Below are positions 49,701 to 60,430 of a DNA stretch of 64,000 bases, piece by piece; position 1 is the first letter of the stretch; every line of letters starts with the position of its first letter. The position numbers and the translations under genes are program-made. The stretch is taken from the NCBI GenBank assembly GCA_011009095.1, contig VTPC01091281.1, positions 69,767-133,766 on the forward strand, read 5' to 3'. Source of the DNA: Ignelater luminosus. Its lineage: Eukaryota; Arthropoda; Insecta; Coleoptera; Elateridae. The notes under the pieces are model-generated. The model saw only the letters and a program-made list of their open reading frames with translations, was not told the origin of the DNA and ran no database searches.

Positions 49701-50793
49701 GAAGAGTCTCAAACTCAAACTATTTTGAAGAAAACAATCAGTGTTGGTGACCCAGAGGCAAAGATTCTACGCAATGCAATTAACATCAGCTTGAATATTA
49801 ATCAAAGTTCTGAGTATATTGGGTGTTTCAAATTTGCGTCTAGAAAAGCATTAGAGATACGAGATCGATTGAATGGGGCAAAGTTGCATATTTTAATGCT
49901 TGAAACATTTGTGTTTTCAAAATAACTTTTTTTTCTTCTTGTTTAAAATTTAAAACCATGACTGTTTCGATTAGAAATAACACTGAAATGCCAGTCGAGT
50001 TTTGAATAGGTTAGACCAAGTCAATTCTATCAACAATTCGTATCTTGATAGCAAACCGGCCTAGGGGTTCATACTGGTCAATACTGCAGCAGAGAATATT
50101 TGGCTGGTATTTTGCACATATCAGCAGAGTTATGTCGGAGTCGAGATATTCGAGTCTTACAGAATTGCACATCTATGTTGTAGTATTGTAGTATTTGCGA
50201 GGATTATAGAAAACTAAACGCTGTAGCAGAGAATGAATTGATACTAACAAATAGTTCGTTAAGAAGAGAGCAAGAAATGAGACTATTTTTGTTATTAAAA
50301 CCCAACTGGGAAAATTAAAGACTTCTGCACCCTATTAATATTAAGTTTGTACTTATTGAAAGTTGAAATTGAAAATAAAAAAATCAAGTGGACGTAGAAA
50401 ATTCTAAATTGAATGTCGAGTTAAACAAAAATTACAAAAATATGCAAGGTGTCGTATTTAAAATAAAACAATAATAATACAGAATGAAAAAGATGAGCCA
50501 CGTTTCTGTTATACCCGGTATATCAATAAAAAACAAAAAACAGTAATTATTGAAAGCACCGACATTACCTGCATATTCTATCTGACATGGCAGTTGTACA
50601 GTCTCGTTTTCTTTTGCGATGAAGTCTTGCGTTCTCGTAAGAAGTACTGGATCTGGCACGTCTGGTTCAACATCTTCCTCTCCATCAACATCACCATAGT
50701 CGTAATTATTATCATTCTGGATTCCCGCTTCTGGTTCGGCCACATCGGCATCGTAATCATTTTCGTCTTCAGCAGTGTTGGGTCGACAATTTA
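43742..50793 (-). CDS. GPI-anchored cell-surface protein with three Ig domains and one FN3 domain (klingon/wrapper-like), first exon missing
   Basis: Ten exons join in frame: 50793-50569, 46776-46523, 45731-45518, 45464-45070, 45015-44847, 44755-44690, 44612-44565, 44506-44453, 44378-44304 and 43830-43742 (TGA). They give about 529 residues. Order: an acidic Asp/Glu-rich segment (YDYGDVDGEEDVEPD); Ig1 (QLPCQ ... IWKKN ... NYTCS); Ig2 (LTCKA ... IKWSRK ... DAGDYQCLAD); Ig3 (LVCEV ... IWKRNG ... LGVYTCSAKN); FN3 (LIWEV ... YGWSEWSEA); a Gln/Pro/Asn-rich stalk; and a C-terminal hydrophobic tail (SDGAATLIPMISLLCITLF) with no cytoplasmic part, a GPI-attachment signal. N-glycosylation sites include NETV, NRSL, NYTC, NVTL and NYTL. 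Three Ig plus FN3 plus GPI is the plan of insect neural adhesion proteins such as Klingon and Wrapper; ortholog identity is not established. The exon at 50793 starts in phase 1 with NCRPNT, so a signal-peptide exon is needed upstream. Confidence 0.9.
46777..50568. other. Large intron of the Ig/FN3 gene
   Basis: 3.8-kb intron between the exons coding the two halves of Ig1. The first 1.8 kb is plain AT-rich DNA; from about 48.5 kb it becomes less AT-rich and includes a retroelement relic. Confidence 0.6.
48638..48829 (+). pseudogene. Relic of a Ty3/gypsy-type polymerase (RNase H region)
   Basis: The frame contains DHQGVRWLMNIKSPTGRL. That resembles the TDH-x-SLRWLM-x(2)-K-x-PTGRLARW segment at the RNase H end of Ty3/gypsy pol proteins. 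The frame then breaks, and no flanking pol domains or paired LTRs were recognised. Sequence up to about 50300 is also less AT-rich and may be further debris of the same element. It is an old, non-functional copy inside an intron, on the strand opposite to the host gene. Confidence 0.5.
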
Positions 50794-52357
50794 CTGGAAA
50801 AGAAACAAAAATAATTAGATATTTTTCTTTTGAAGTAGCAAGCAAAAAAGAAATATTTTAGTTTTATAACTGTAATCTAGTTAACGCGCCTACAAGTGAG
50901 TAAAAAAAAAGAGAATAAAACATATGGTTTGCACATTGGGCTATATAAACTTCAAAGTTTTTTCTCCACATTTTCCTGTGTCCTGCTCATAATATAAAGA
51001 TATGTATTAGAAGGAACGACCGTTGGATGGGTTTGGTTCATTCATTCACACATGCTAACAATTTTTTTGTCAGAACCAGAACAGAATCTAGGCTAAGTTA
51101 CTTCTTGTTAAACTACAAGAAGTTTTATTACATTTTTTATTTCATAAAAACAATTAGCTGAAACGAAGAATTACGAGAACGACAAAAGCCTTTTTGTTCC
51201 ATTTAATTTGCAGACAACATGAATAACGTTTAATTTTAGAATATTAAAACTCAAAACCTGATACATAAATAAATCAAAAATGTATTTATAACGACGCACT
51301 CAGTGGTTTTACAGCGATATTAATGATAATTTTATTCACTTTGCTATTACACACAATTACCTCATATGACAAATAAGAACCTAAAGTATGCGATGATGGT
51401 GCGTTTTATAAACCACTTTCTGTATAACTTTAGGGTGCTTTTTACCTTTTATAAACTTTTGGGATGATAAACATAGGGGTACTACTACTACCTGCATAAA
51501 ATTTGAAGTTATAAATTATTAGGCAGCTGAAAATACAACCCTTACTTATTTACTACAGGTATGCAGCACTATATTATTAAAATCTACTTCTAAATTAAAT
51601 TTATGATTTCTACAAGTTTACCGGTCGATACTTTTCATGGGTGTGTACACACTCTAGGGAAAAACTTTTTAAAACCAATTTAGAAAAATGAGAAAGCAAC
51701 TTTTAGCATTGGTATTTCCACAATTTTGTTATTTTAAGACTTAGAATAACTAATTGTGTTTATTTAAATGCGGAATTAAATATTTATACGAAATTTAAAT
51801 AAAAATGTGCGGAAACGAGGGAAATACCCTTTTAAAAATTCCCGAAATAAACACGATGTGCTAACTTGATCCTTTTTTTATTCTATTTTATGCTAAAATT
51901 CACGCTTCTGCTGAGTGTTTTTTATATTTCCTCCGATACAAAAATAAAATGCAAAATAAACTTATAGCTATATTATACAGTGTGTTCCACATATTCATTA
52001 TTATTTATGTATTTTATTATTAAGTTCGAGGACGCATAATTCTGTACTTTATAGGAATTCATATAAATGGTAATTAATTCTTCGTATGCATTCATGAATC
52101 TTCTCTTTCGCATATTTATAGTAAATGTGACTCAAGCAAATGCACTTTACCTTCATGGTTTCCTGCATATAAAGCAATAACAGTTAAGTGTGCAACAATG
52201 TTAGTTATTATACTAGTTGTTAAGGTCAAATTAAAAGAATTATACAAACCAATAAAAATAATTCAATGCTTCTGAACATTATAACAACAAAAATGTGATT
52301 AACTACTGTTTCCAAAATACAGGGTGTCCAAGTTTTATTTACAGCTTCTCTCTGATC
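50794..52357. other. AT-rich DNA upstream of the first identified Ig-gene exon
   Basis: Probably intron 1 of the Ig/FN3 gene. TATACAGTGTGTTCCAC near 51973 and ATACAGGGTGTCCAAG near 52318 resemble ends of short transposons. The second sits about 40 bp from the mariner insertion, which may therefore be nested in an older element. Confidence 0.45.
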
Positions 52358-52359
52358 TA

Positions 52360-53664
52360 AAGGGTTTTCCAATAAGAGGTGTTATTTTGATATTCAAAGA
52401 AAAGTGCCATTTTTTAATATAAATGATCGGATGTTTATTTCATTATAAAGAGGAAGGTATGCCGTTAATAGTGGAAAATAACATCAGGCAAATGACCACC
52501 ACGACCACGCTTACAGGACAATATCCTTTTCATGAAATTTTCCATAACCAAATCGCAAAGTGGCTGCCCTATGTCCTCGATAGCCTCTCGAATTCCATCT
52601 TTGAGGTCTTGAATCGACGCTGGGCTGTTGGCGTAGACCTTCTCTTTCACGTGGTCCCAAAGAAAGAAGTCGCAAGGTGTTAAATCACAAGATCTCGGTG
52701 GCCAATTGTGATCACCTCTTCGAGAGATAACACGGTCCGGAAACTTTTTCCGTAAAAGATCAATGGTTTCGTTGCTTGTGTGGCACGTAGCGCCGTCTTG
52801 TTGAAAGTAAACGTTGTCCAGATCAATACCATCCAATTCCGGCCATAAAAAATCGTTAATCATCTCTCGATAGCGCAATCCAGTCACCGTAACTGTTGCT
52901 CCAGCCTCATTTTCGAAAAAGTAAGGTCCAATGACTCCGCCGGACCATAAACCGCACCAAACAGTCACACGTTGAGGATAGAGAGACTTTTCAACAATAA
53001 CTCTTGGATTTTCTGAGCCCCAGATCCGACAATTTTGCTTGTTGACGAAGCCACCGAGGTGGAAATGGGCCTCATCACTCAAGATGATTTTTCGATGGAA
53101 TTCTGGATCATTTTCATGCATTTCAACGGCCCAGTCAGCAAAGACACGACGTTGTTGATGATCGGCCGGCTTGAGTTCTTGTGTTAACTGGACTTTATAA
53201 GCCTTAAGACCCAAATCTTTATGCAAAATACGGTGTAATGACGTTTGTGGAATGGCTAATTCCAAAGAACGACGAGGAATGGACAAACCTGGGTTTTCTT
53301 TAACACTTTCGGCTACAACAGCAATATTCTCGGCTGTTCTTGAGCGACGTGCACGGGTTTTATTCTTCACATCACTAACTTGTCCCAAAAGCTCGAATTT
53401 TTTCACCAATTTCTGTATTGCGGTCCGACAAGGTGCTTCACGGTGACCCAAAAATGTTCGAGTTTTACGAACCGTCTCTGCCAAATTTTCACCATTTTTA
53501 TAGTGAATTTTAATAATTTCAATGCGTTGTTGAAGCGTGTATCGTTCCATATTTATTAATGGCGTAGTTTCTACTTGTCAAATGTCAAAAAATGATAGCT
53601 TCAAAAGTGACATCTACCGAAATAGCGGGCTATTCAAAATAACACCTCTTATTGGAAAACCCTT
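52360..53664 (-). mobile_element. Complete mariner-superfamily DNA transposon
   Basis: The 1305-bp element is bounded by perfect 31-bp terminal inverted repeats (52360-52390 and 53634-53664; outer end AAGGGTTTTCCAATAAGAGG). It is flanked on both sides by the TA target duplication (52358-52359 and 53665-53666). One intact transposase gene occupies most of it. Perfect ends and an unbroken frame point to a recent insertion, unlike every other repeat in this window. It is in the same orientation as the neighbouring Ig/FN3 gene and probably lies in its first intron. Confidence 0.97.
52465..53550 (-). CDS. Mariner-superfamily (IS630-Tc1-mariner) transposase, 361 residues, intact
   Basis: Cut-and-paste transposase of the element. 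The N-terminal half (about 5-115) carries two helix-turn-helix regions that bind the terminal repeats. QLTQELKPADHQQR (121-134) corresponds to the linker motif of mariner transposases. The catalytic triad is seen as Asp159 (ILSDEAHFHL), Asp252 (YFQQDGATCH) and Asp289 (SCDLTPCDFFLW), with 36 residues between the last two, so a D-D-D enzyme with wider spacing than classical mariner (34). The start is the first Met of the frame, about 110 bp inside the terminal repeat. No stop or frameshift was seen, and length is normal for the superfamily, so it may still be functional. Subfamily unassigned. Confidence 0.95.
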   Translation of the reverse strand: MERYTLQQRIEIIKIHYKNGENLAETVRKTRTFLGHREAPCRTAIQKLVKKFELLGQVSDVKNKTRARRSRTAENIAVVAESVKENPGLSIPRRSLELAIPQTSLHRILHKDLGLKAYKVQLTQELKPADHQQRRVFADWAVEMHENDPEFHRKIILSDEAHFHLGGFVNKQNCRIWGSENPRVIVEKSLYPQRVTVWCGLWSGGVIGPYFFENEAGATVTVTGLRYREMINDFLWPELDGIDLDNVYFQQDGATCHTSNETIDLLRKKFPDRVISRRGDHNWPPRSCDLTPCDFFLWDHVKEKVYANSPASIQDLKDGIREAIEDIGQPLCDLVMENFMKRILSCKRGRGGHLPDVIFHY

Positions 53665-53666
53665 TA

Positions 53667-54700
53667 TGTGGTTAGCATTTCTATTATTTCTTTAAAAGAA
53701 ACGTGAGGCACCACTGCGAAATTACAAAAATATCTAAAATGAAAGGAAAAGCTAAAATGTTTTTTGATACATAATTCTTTTATTTCCTCCAATCTTAATT
53801 ACACATTCGTCGCCAATTTCACGATCAATTTCTGAAAAATCAAGAAAACTTACATATCTCAAGTTCTAACAGCTTGGCATTCAGGAAATCAGCTGAATTA
53901 CCAAATTACCTTTTTCTTTGGTGCTCTGGTTTTTTGAGCCATATGGTTTGGAAAGTTCTGTGCACATCATCACTGATACTGTCAGTTTTCTAACTTCAGC
54001 AAAAGGTAACATAAGATGGAAGTAAGAAGAACAATGATGATTTAAGCGATTATGAGGAAAATGGCACTCAAGAGAATAGTGTGAAACACCTGCGATCGTG
54101 TAGTTGATATGATTCTGCAACAGTGTGACTTTTTCATCTTTTCATAGCCCATAACTGAATAGTAAATAAATAATTAATGAAAACTGAGGTGTTGCCGGTT
54201 GAATCAACCCCTCCAGCTTATTGCTAGCTAAAATTATCAATAGATTTTACTATGAATTCAAACGCCCTTGCGTATTTTTTGTAGAATCCAAAAAGTCTCA
54301 GGTTTTTCTTTCTTTTTGTCATGCTTGCTCTTGATATCACCACAGTCAGAAGATCTTTATGACTGAAGATTCCATTTGCTTAACTCGATGCGACACTCAC
54401 AAAAAGTGTAGACTTTTAATTGATGATTTCTACCACATTGGGCAAGAGTTAAAATTAGTTCATAAGGTCATTGCTTCCCCGCAAAAAGTAGAAATCAACA
54501 ATAAAAATGATAATCTTCGGCTGCATTGACCCGGATGGTCCCGGCATGATGACTTTTATACAACAATAAATTAGAAAAGAGATTGTGCAATGATTGCAAA
54601 TGGATATCTTTAAGTCTTTGCTTATTCACGTTATTTACGTGATGGTCACCATGTCTGCGGTCTAACTACGTCACGCTAAAGCTATCTTCTCTTTTTTTAA
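53667..54700. other. Non-coding DNA, nothing recognised
   Basis: Right flank of the transposon. The open frame at 53881-54120 has no domain or codon pattern to support a gene. Confidence 0.45.
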
Positions 54701-55900
54701 TCAGTTTTGCTTGGATATAGACAAGGCTGCGTCTTGAAGTGGTCCACCTGCGGTGGCCTAAGGTCAGATTTTACAGAAATTATAAACACAGATCGGGTTA
54801 AGCTCAACCTTCTTAAGACAACTACCCAGTTCAACAACAGGTCGGGCTGCATCCTTCCACATTGACATTCTTAAGAGAGCTAAACATAATTGGTAATATT
54901 CAAATCGCTTGAAAGTCATATTTAAATCCTCTCTACGCCGGTTTTCTTTTAACTTTCTTGGAATAGCAATAGAGACTCTTGCTTGGAAACAGCCTTTTCT
55001 TAGGCTTCGCTTTCCATTAACCTTCCTAAAAAACCTAAATCCAAACATGGGTCGGGCCCATGGTCGGAATCGTTCCTGAGCTATCTGAGATAAAACAAAC
55101 AAAAACAAAAGACAATCTATGGTGCGTGAATCGACTGGAAAGCAGTTTCTTATCATGACCATTTATCAAAATTTGATGCTGTTGACACCAATAGTCGAAA
55201 GAAAAACAAAAACAAAAAACAAAACAAAAGACATTTCCTTACCACTATCATCAATTCAAGTCTGAGCTCGTTAGAAACCGTTTTTGAGGTTTAGTGTCTG
55301 TATATTTATAAAAAAAATAAAAGACAATCGCTGATGTATCGACTGTAACTCATTCCCTTACCATTGTCATCAGTAAATGTCTGACTTTCTTAGAACCAAC
55401 CATTCCTGAGATATTGTATATCAAAAATAAGACGATCGATGAATATCACTCCCCTCCACTGTCAATAATCAAAATTCCTAGATAGTATGTGATATTATAT
55501 GCTGCAAAAAGAAAAGTCGTTTTTCTAGATATTTTGCAAAAAACCCATCTACTATAAAGTCAAAAACACTAATGTCCAAAAAGATATTTATTGCAATTGT
55601 TTCTTGATTGTTTTTTTTCACAGCATACCTGGAACTTTTACATAAAAGTGGGCCATGTTGCACACCAATGAATTTAGGAAGAAAATCTCGACAAGAATTA
55701 GCCAAAAGGAACCAAACATGCCATTTAGAGAAAAATTATAATTTCTCTAAAGGGCCGGGCTTATATTGAACATTTTCCTTTGTGGCACTTTCTTTATAAC
55801 TCGGCCTTTATATGACTAGAATCATAAGAGTGATTTTTCTTCAACAATGATGTCCAGTATGCCAATTCAAGTAAAAATATGTTTATGGCTTTTCCATTCT
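54701..55900. repeat. Eroded tandem array, ~110-bp units
   Basis: Phrases such as AAAACAAAAGACAATC, GTGAATCGACTGGAA / GATGTATCGACTGTAA, CCTTACCATTGTCATCA and GTCTGACTTTCTTAGAAACC recur between about 55030 and 55480. Upstream, TCCACCTGCGGTGG at 54743-54756 is a perfect hairpin word shared with other arrays in the window. Confidence 0.5.
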
Positions 55901-57915
55901 CCTTTTGCTCTTATCATGTTGGAATCCCGATTCAATAAGAATTATATTTTTAGTTACTTATAATAAAAATAATAAAATAAACCGTTCACTCAGATGATGA
56001 AGAGAAGAATCGTTTAAAATTTGTATAGTACTACATACACAACACACATGAGTAAATACAAATAAAAAAATTAAGTTTATTCATGTCGTAACAAAGCTTA
56101 TCTATACATTTTAATTACAACAAAGTACTCGAGTACTATGTAGTAATTAATTTAACTCAGTTAAAAGTTAAAAATCAACATTTGCATGTTTTCTGCAACA
56201 AGCCTAATGTGACTAGATAGGAAAAACGCTTTCCCTCCCTATACTCTATGTATGTCAATGGGACGTAACTGTCTAACAATGAAATTATGATATTCATTTA
56301 TGTTTTACAACCTGCCAAAAGAATATTTTATATAAAGTAAAGAAAAACCTTTTAAATTATAGGAATAATTTATTATGAGAAAAATGAAAGCTTTATTAGA
56401 TTTTGGATAAAAGTACAGCATATCAAAAGCATTAGGATTTAATTTATTTAAAGCTGTTATTTAATTTTTTCATGCATGAGGTAAAAAGGAAAATAAATAA
56501 TTGATGAGAACTGGAGAAAAGCTTTCTAGATTTATTTATTTTGGTAAAAAAGTTTTAGGTAAAATCAAATTTACAAACATTCCTGTACTTTGAGATTTGG
56601 CAAGTTTTATGTAAAATGTGCAAAGTCCATGATTTAAAAAAGTAAAATTGTTTAGATATGTAAGTGGAGTTTACATTTTTATTTATAAATCTTCAAATAT
56701 TATGTGAATTCTTCTTACCTAACACGATATGATAAAACATCATTTTTAGTAAATCGTAATAAACAATTATGAATCTTGAATCAAATGAATTTTGATTTAA
56801 GCAGATTAAAATACAAGCAGTCAAGGTAAGTTGATTAGAAAAATTGTGAAAAACATTCTCCATGCATATATGCATGCATGTCACTAATATTTTAACATTT
56901 TATCATTCTGTTTCATTTGCAATGCAAACACCAAAGGTATTACAAAGGTTTAAAGCGATAAAGCTAGTTAGAAATGCTAATAATAATAATATATACTTAA
57001 TAATGATTAATAAATTAAAAGTAGAGAAAAACCGTTAAAATTATGAATATTTAGAATTTTTCTTTAATGGAAATAAAATTAATTGCGAAAGGTTACTTCC
57101 TAATATCAAATTGCACATTAGTAAAAAGTCACTGAAATGATTATCCTCTAATTATTATTGTTAGTAAAGCAAACACGAAGTGATCTGCAAGTTATAATTA
57201 CATGAAAGGGATTGAGTAATCGATTTACATATTCAAATTCAGTTCACGCCTGGTTGGTGGTAAACGCAGATGGTTTGGTCATTTGAATTACCTAAAATAC
57301 ATATATCTTACATGCATAGGTGCACACGTGCTGTTCCAGCAGCGGGATATTAAAATGTTAATGTTGTATCGAAGAAAGGAATAAACAGGGAAACAAAAAT
57401 GTTATTTCCTTATTACACATGCTTCGAATAGTTTTATAATTATGAAATATGGAAGTTTTAATTAAAATTCCAATCATTAAAGAATGTGTACATAAATATT
57501 TGGCAAAATAAGAAACAAAAAGTAGGTCAGTATGTAAACTGTAATTATTACGAGGTACCTAAAATATGAGAAAGTTTAATAATAAAAATTATTGTGTAAT
57601 TATGTAAGTATTCTATCCTACATGTACATATGCGTATGTCCTCGATTAGTGTTAATTTCATGTCAACATGAATACATTATTACAGTAGGTTTTTATTAAT
57701 GTCAAACAAATTAAATGTGAAAAAGGTGCTTTTAATAGGAAAAATCCACCGACCTTGATAATTTAGAATTAACTGTAACTGACCTGCCTTTTTTACATAA
57801 ACAAAAGCTACGCCTTATCATCGAAACTGTATGAGTTACAAAACATTAAATTTTGTTTAAATTTCTCCGTCTTCTTTTAGCTTCTTTTCCCAGCCAAACA
57901 AAAAAGGGTTGAATT
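55901..57915. other. AT-rich DNA, nothing recognised
   Basis: No gene or repeat boundaries. A minus-strand donor-like site (TTAG/GTAAGA) near 56718 ends a short hydrophobic frame and is discussed as a possible signal-peptide exon. Confidence 0.4.
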
Positions 57916-58240
57916 TCAGCAAACTTTTTCATGTAGAGAGATACACACGCAAACATCAAAGGGGTGCGTTGGATGCCACATTTGAAATTCTTTAAGCTTC
58001 TGAAATTCCATCCCTCTATCCATAAAAATCTTGAATTTCCATATCAAATCGTCCCGACGTCGGTAAGGTCTATCTAGGCCATTCATTCTCGTTATACTTC
58101 GCGTGGTGTGGTGGTGAATAAAATGGGGTTTCTATGACGACGCTACATAATGTCGACGAGTTTATTTCTCGTAATATGAAACGAACGATGGAAGTTCGTC
58201 CTTGTCGATACATATCTCTTTACTTGCGTTTATTGTGTTG
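57916..58240 (-). promoter_or_regulatory. CpG-rich patch with a short open frame, possible promoter/leader exon
   Basis: CpG is locally enriched (CGTCCCGACGTCGG near 58050, ATGTCGACGAG near 58150, AACGAACGATGGAAGTTCG near 58180). On the minus strand an ATG at 58086 opens 56 codons (MNGLDRPYRRRDDL...HEKVC) to a TGA at 57916. I recognise no family. In AT-rich DNA a 56-codon frame may be chance. The composition change could mark the promoter of the Ig/FN3 gene, which lacks its first exon. Confidence 0.25.
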
Positions 58241-59590
58241 TTAGTTAAGCTTCTTCCTGCTGAATGCCATTAAAACCCTCCGTAGTAACAGAAAAGACGA
58301 CGGGGTAAAAAAACAGAAAAAAAAATAAATAGAAATAAGAACGCAAACACAGACAAGGACGCAATCAAAAGCTATTTGGAAGAAAATTAGGAAGGTAATG
58401 GAAAAGATTTTTGTATAAAAATTAATTTTTCTTCTATTTTCTTTTAAGGAAAAAGAATAAAATAATAGCTCTATCAAAACCAAGGGTAACTTAAGAAGTT
58501 TCAGTCTAGACGTGCACTTATATATTATTTAAGCTCGTTGTGTAAACACACGTCAAGATTTTGATATGGGTTTCAATTTAATCCATAAGTGTATCTTTTC
58601 TAACACGTCGTATTTTCCAGAGTACTCAACCCTTAAATAGTTATTGCCTCAAGTTATTTATTTAACACGTACACCACTAAAATCCATTAACAAGACCTCT
58701 CAAACTATAATCATGTTGGTCTAAAAAAATTTAAAAAAATCAAGAGACGGATTCTAACGTAATTAAAAGACAATTAAGCGAACGGATTTTTATGCGATTT
58801 AATTATAGTATAAATTCACACACTTCGTTGGCGGCATTGATAATAATATCAGACTTGATTTGTGACAATATTGTGTAGGTGTGTACAATTAATCGAAGCA
58901 CGCGCCCAACAGGAAACATCCGAATGACTGAATATTCTAACCCTTTCAACGCCGGAAATGCATATGTCAACGTTACCGTTATTCAAAATAAATTATCCCA
59001 TGCACCCTATTGTATGAAATTTCTATAAGCAACATATGATTTTTTTTTTGTCTTTTTTTTGTCACCACTTTTTTCGGCTACTCTATACAATCGGACAGAT
59101 TTGTTATTTAAAACAAATGCAGGTCTAGAACAATTGCAGCTATTTATCCTATGGCGTTCGTAAGTGTTTTGGGTACCTGTATGCCAACCCATCCATTCAA
59201 AAACAATTTCCGAGTAGAAACATCGATCGCCATTTGTTCTTGTTAAAGGAATTCCTTTGTAATATCCCAGAAACTAAAAGTCGTATGTAGACGAGACTTT
59301 CTTTAATATAAACGGTATAGCCTATCATCAATATTGTTTTTTTCTTCAGGTTGTGTGCATTTGAAACTCTCTACTGACGCTATCTCCATCGCCATACCAT
59401 ACCCAAAACGTCTTTTCATATATGGGTAGATCAATCTACTAAAAAACTACGAAGGCTGTAAAAGTAAGAAGAATCAAAACAAAGCAATTTTTGGCTCGGA
59501 CGATCAGGATGCCCAAATCTTGAGGTAAGTTTTCATCGAAATGAAAATCGTGAACTTATAGAAATAAATAAAAGCTTGAAAAGCACGGTA
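58241..59590. other. Non-coding DNA, nothing recognised
   Basis: AT-rich with poly-T tracts near 59041. No gene or repeat seen. Confidence 0.45.
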
Positions 59591-60430
59591 ATAGAAAAAA
59601 GTGAGATCCAAACTTGGCCACTGCAGACGGGCAAGGGTGTCCTGTTGTGGGGTAAAATCCAACTTTGGGTCGCTGCAGGTATCCTGGTAAGGCAAAAATC
59701 AAATTTGGACCATCACAGTTGGCCTGTGAAGAGCAAAGTCTGATATTAGGCTACCGCTAATGACGGGGTAGGTAAAGTTCAATCTTAGGTCATCGCAGAT
59801 GGCTTGTTGCGGGTCGCTATAGGTAGCTATAGGTAGCCTGATGAAGGGCAAAAAGCAAATTTGGGCAAGCCGATCGAGGCCCACCGCAAGTGGCTAGGTG
59901 AAAGACGAACCTGATTTTGATTGTATGGTAAAGCTTTATTTTAGGCACTTGTGGGTGGTCTGGTGAAGGGTAAAGATTGAATGTGGGCCGCCATCCGATA
60001 TGGGTTACCGCTTGTAGATTGATGAAGAGTGGCCAGTTAGAGGGCAAACACCTAATTTTGACCCAACGCAAGTGGTATATTGTATACTAAAACTGCAATC
60101 TCGGTCGCTGCAAGTTGCTTGGTAAAGAGTAAAAATTAAATTTGGGCCACTGAAGGTGATCTGGTGTAGAGCAACGCTACAGTCTAGGGCACTGTATGGT
60201 AGTCAGACTGTAGGACACCACAGTTAGCCAGGTGAAAGGTAAAGTTTCATTTTGCAGACTCATGGTGGCCAACAGCAAGTACTCTAGTGAACCGCAAAGT
60301 CCGATACTGGGCTGTTGCTAGTGACTTGGTGAAGGGAAAAGATCAAATTTGGACAAGCCTAACGAAGGCTACCACATCAATTTGGGCCACCGCAACTAGC
60401 CACTGAAAGGTAAAGCTTGATTTTGATCCA
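59591..60430. repeat. Degenerate ~50-60 bp minisatellite with GGCCACCGCAGGTGGCC hairpin
   Basis: Units follow the pattern TTTGGGCCACCGCAAGTGGC, then TAGGTGAAGGGTAAAGT, then TCAAATT. At least a dozen copies are visible, for example at 59616, 59668, 59705, 59879, 59940, 60100, 60150 and 60380. The idealised central word is a 7-bp stem with a 3-base loop; real copies carry one to several mismatches. Open frames across 59504-60071 reflect the repeat. Confidence 0.7.

Noticed and set aside
50578..50818. Frames of 60 and 74 codons overlapping the acidic exon of the Ig/FN3 gene
   Set aside because: Shadows of the real minus-strand exon at 50569-50793.
52423..53446. Plus-strand frames within the mariner element
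   Set aside because: Antisense shadows of the transposase gene.
58241..58483. 80-codon minus-strand frame with several hydrophobic runs, considered as the missing signal-peptide exon
   Set aside because: Multiple long hydrophobic segments rather than one signal peptide, and a stop precedes any usable donor.
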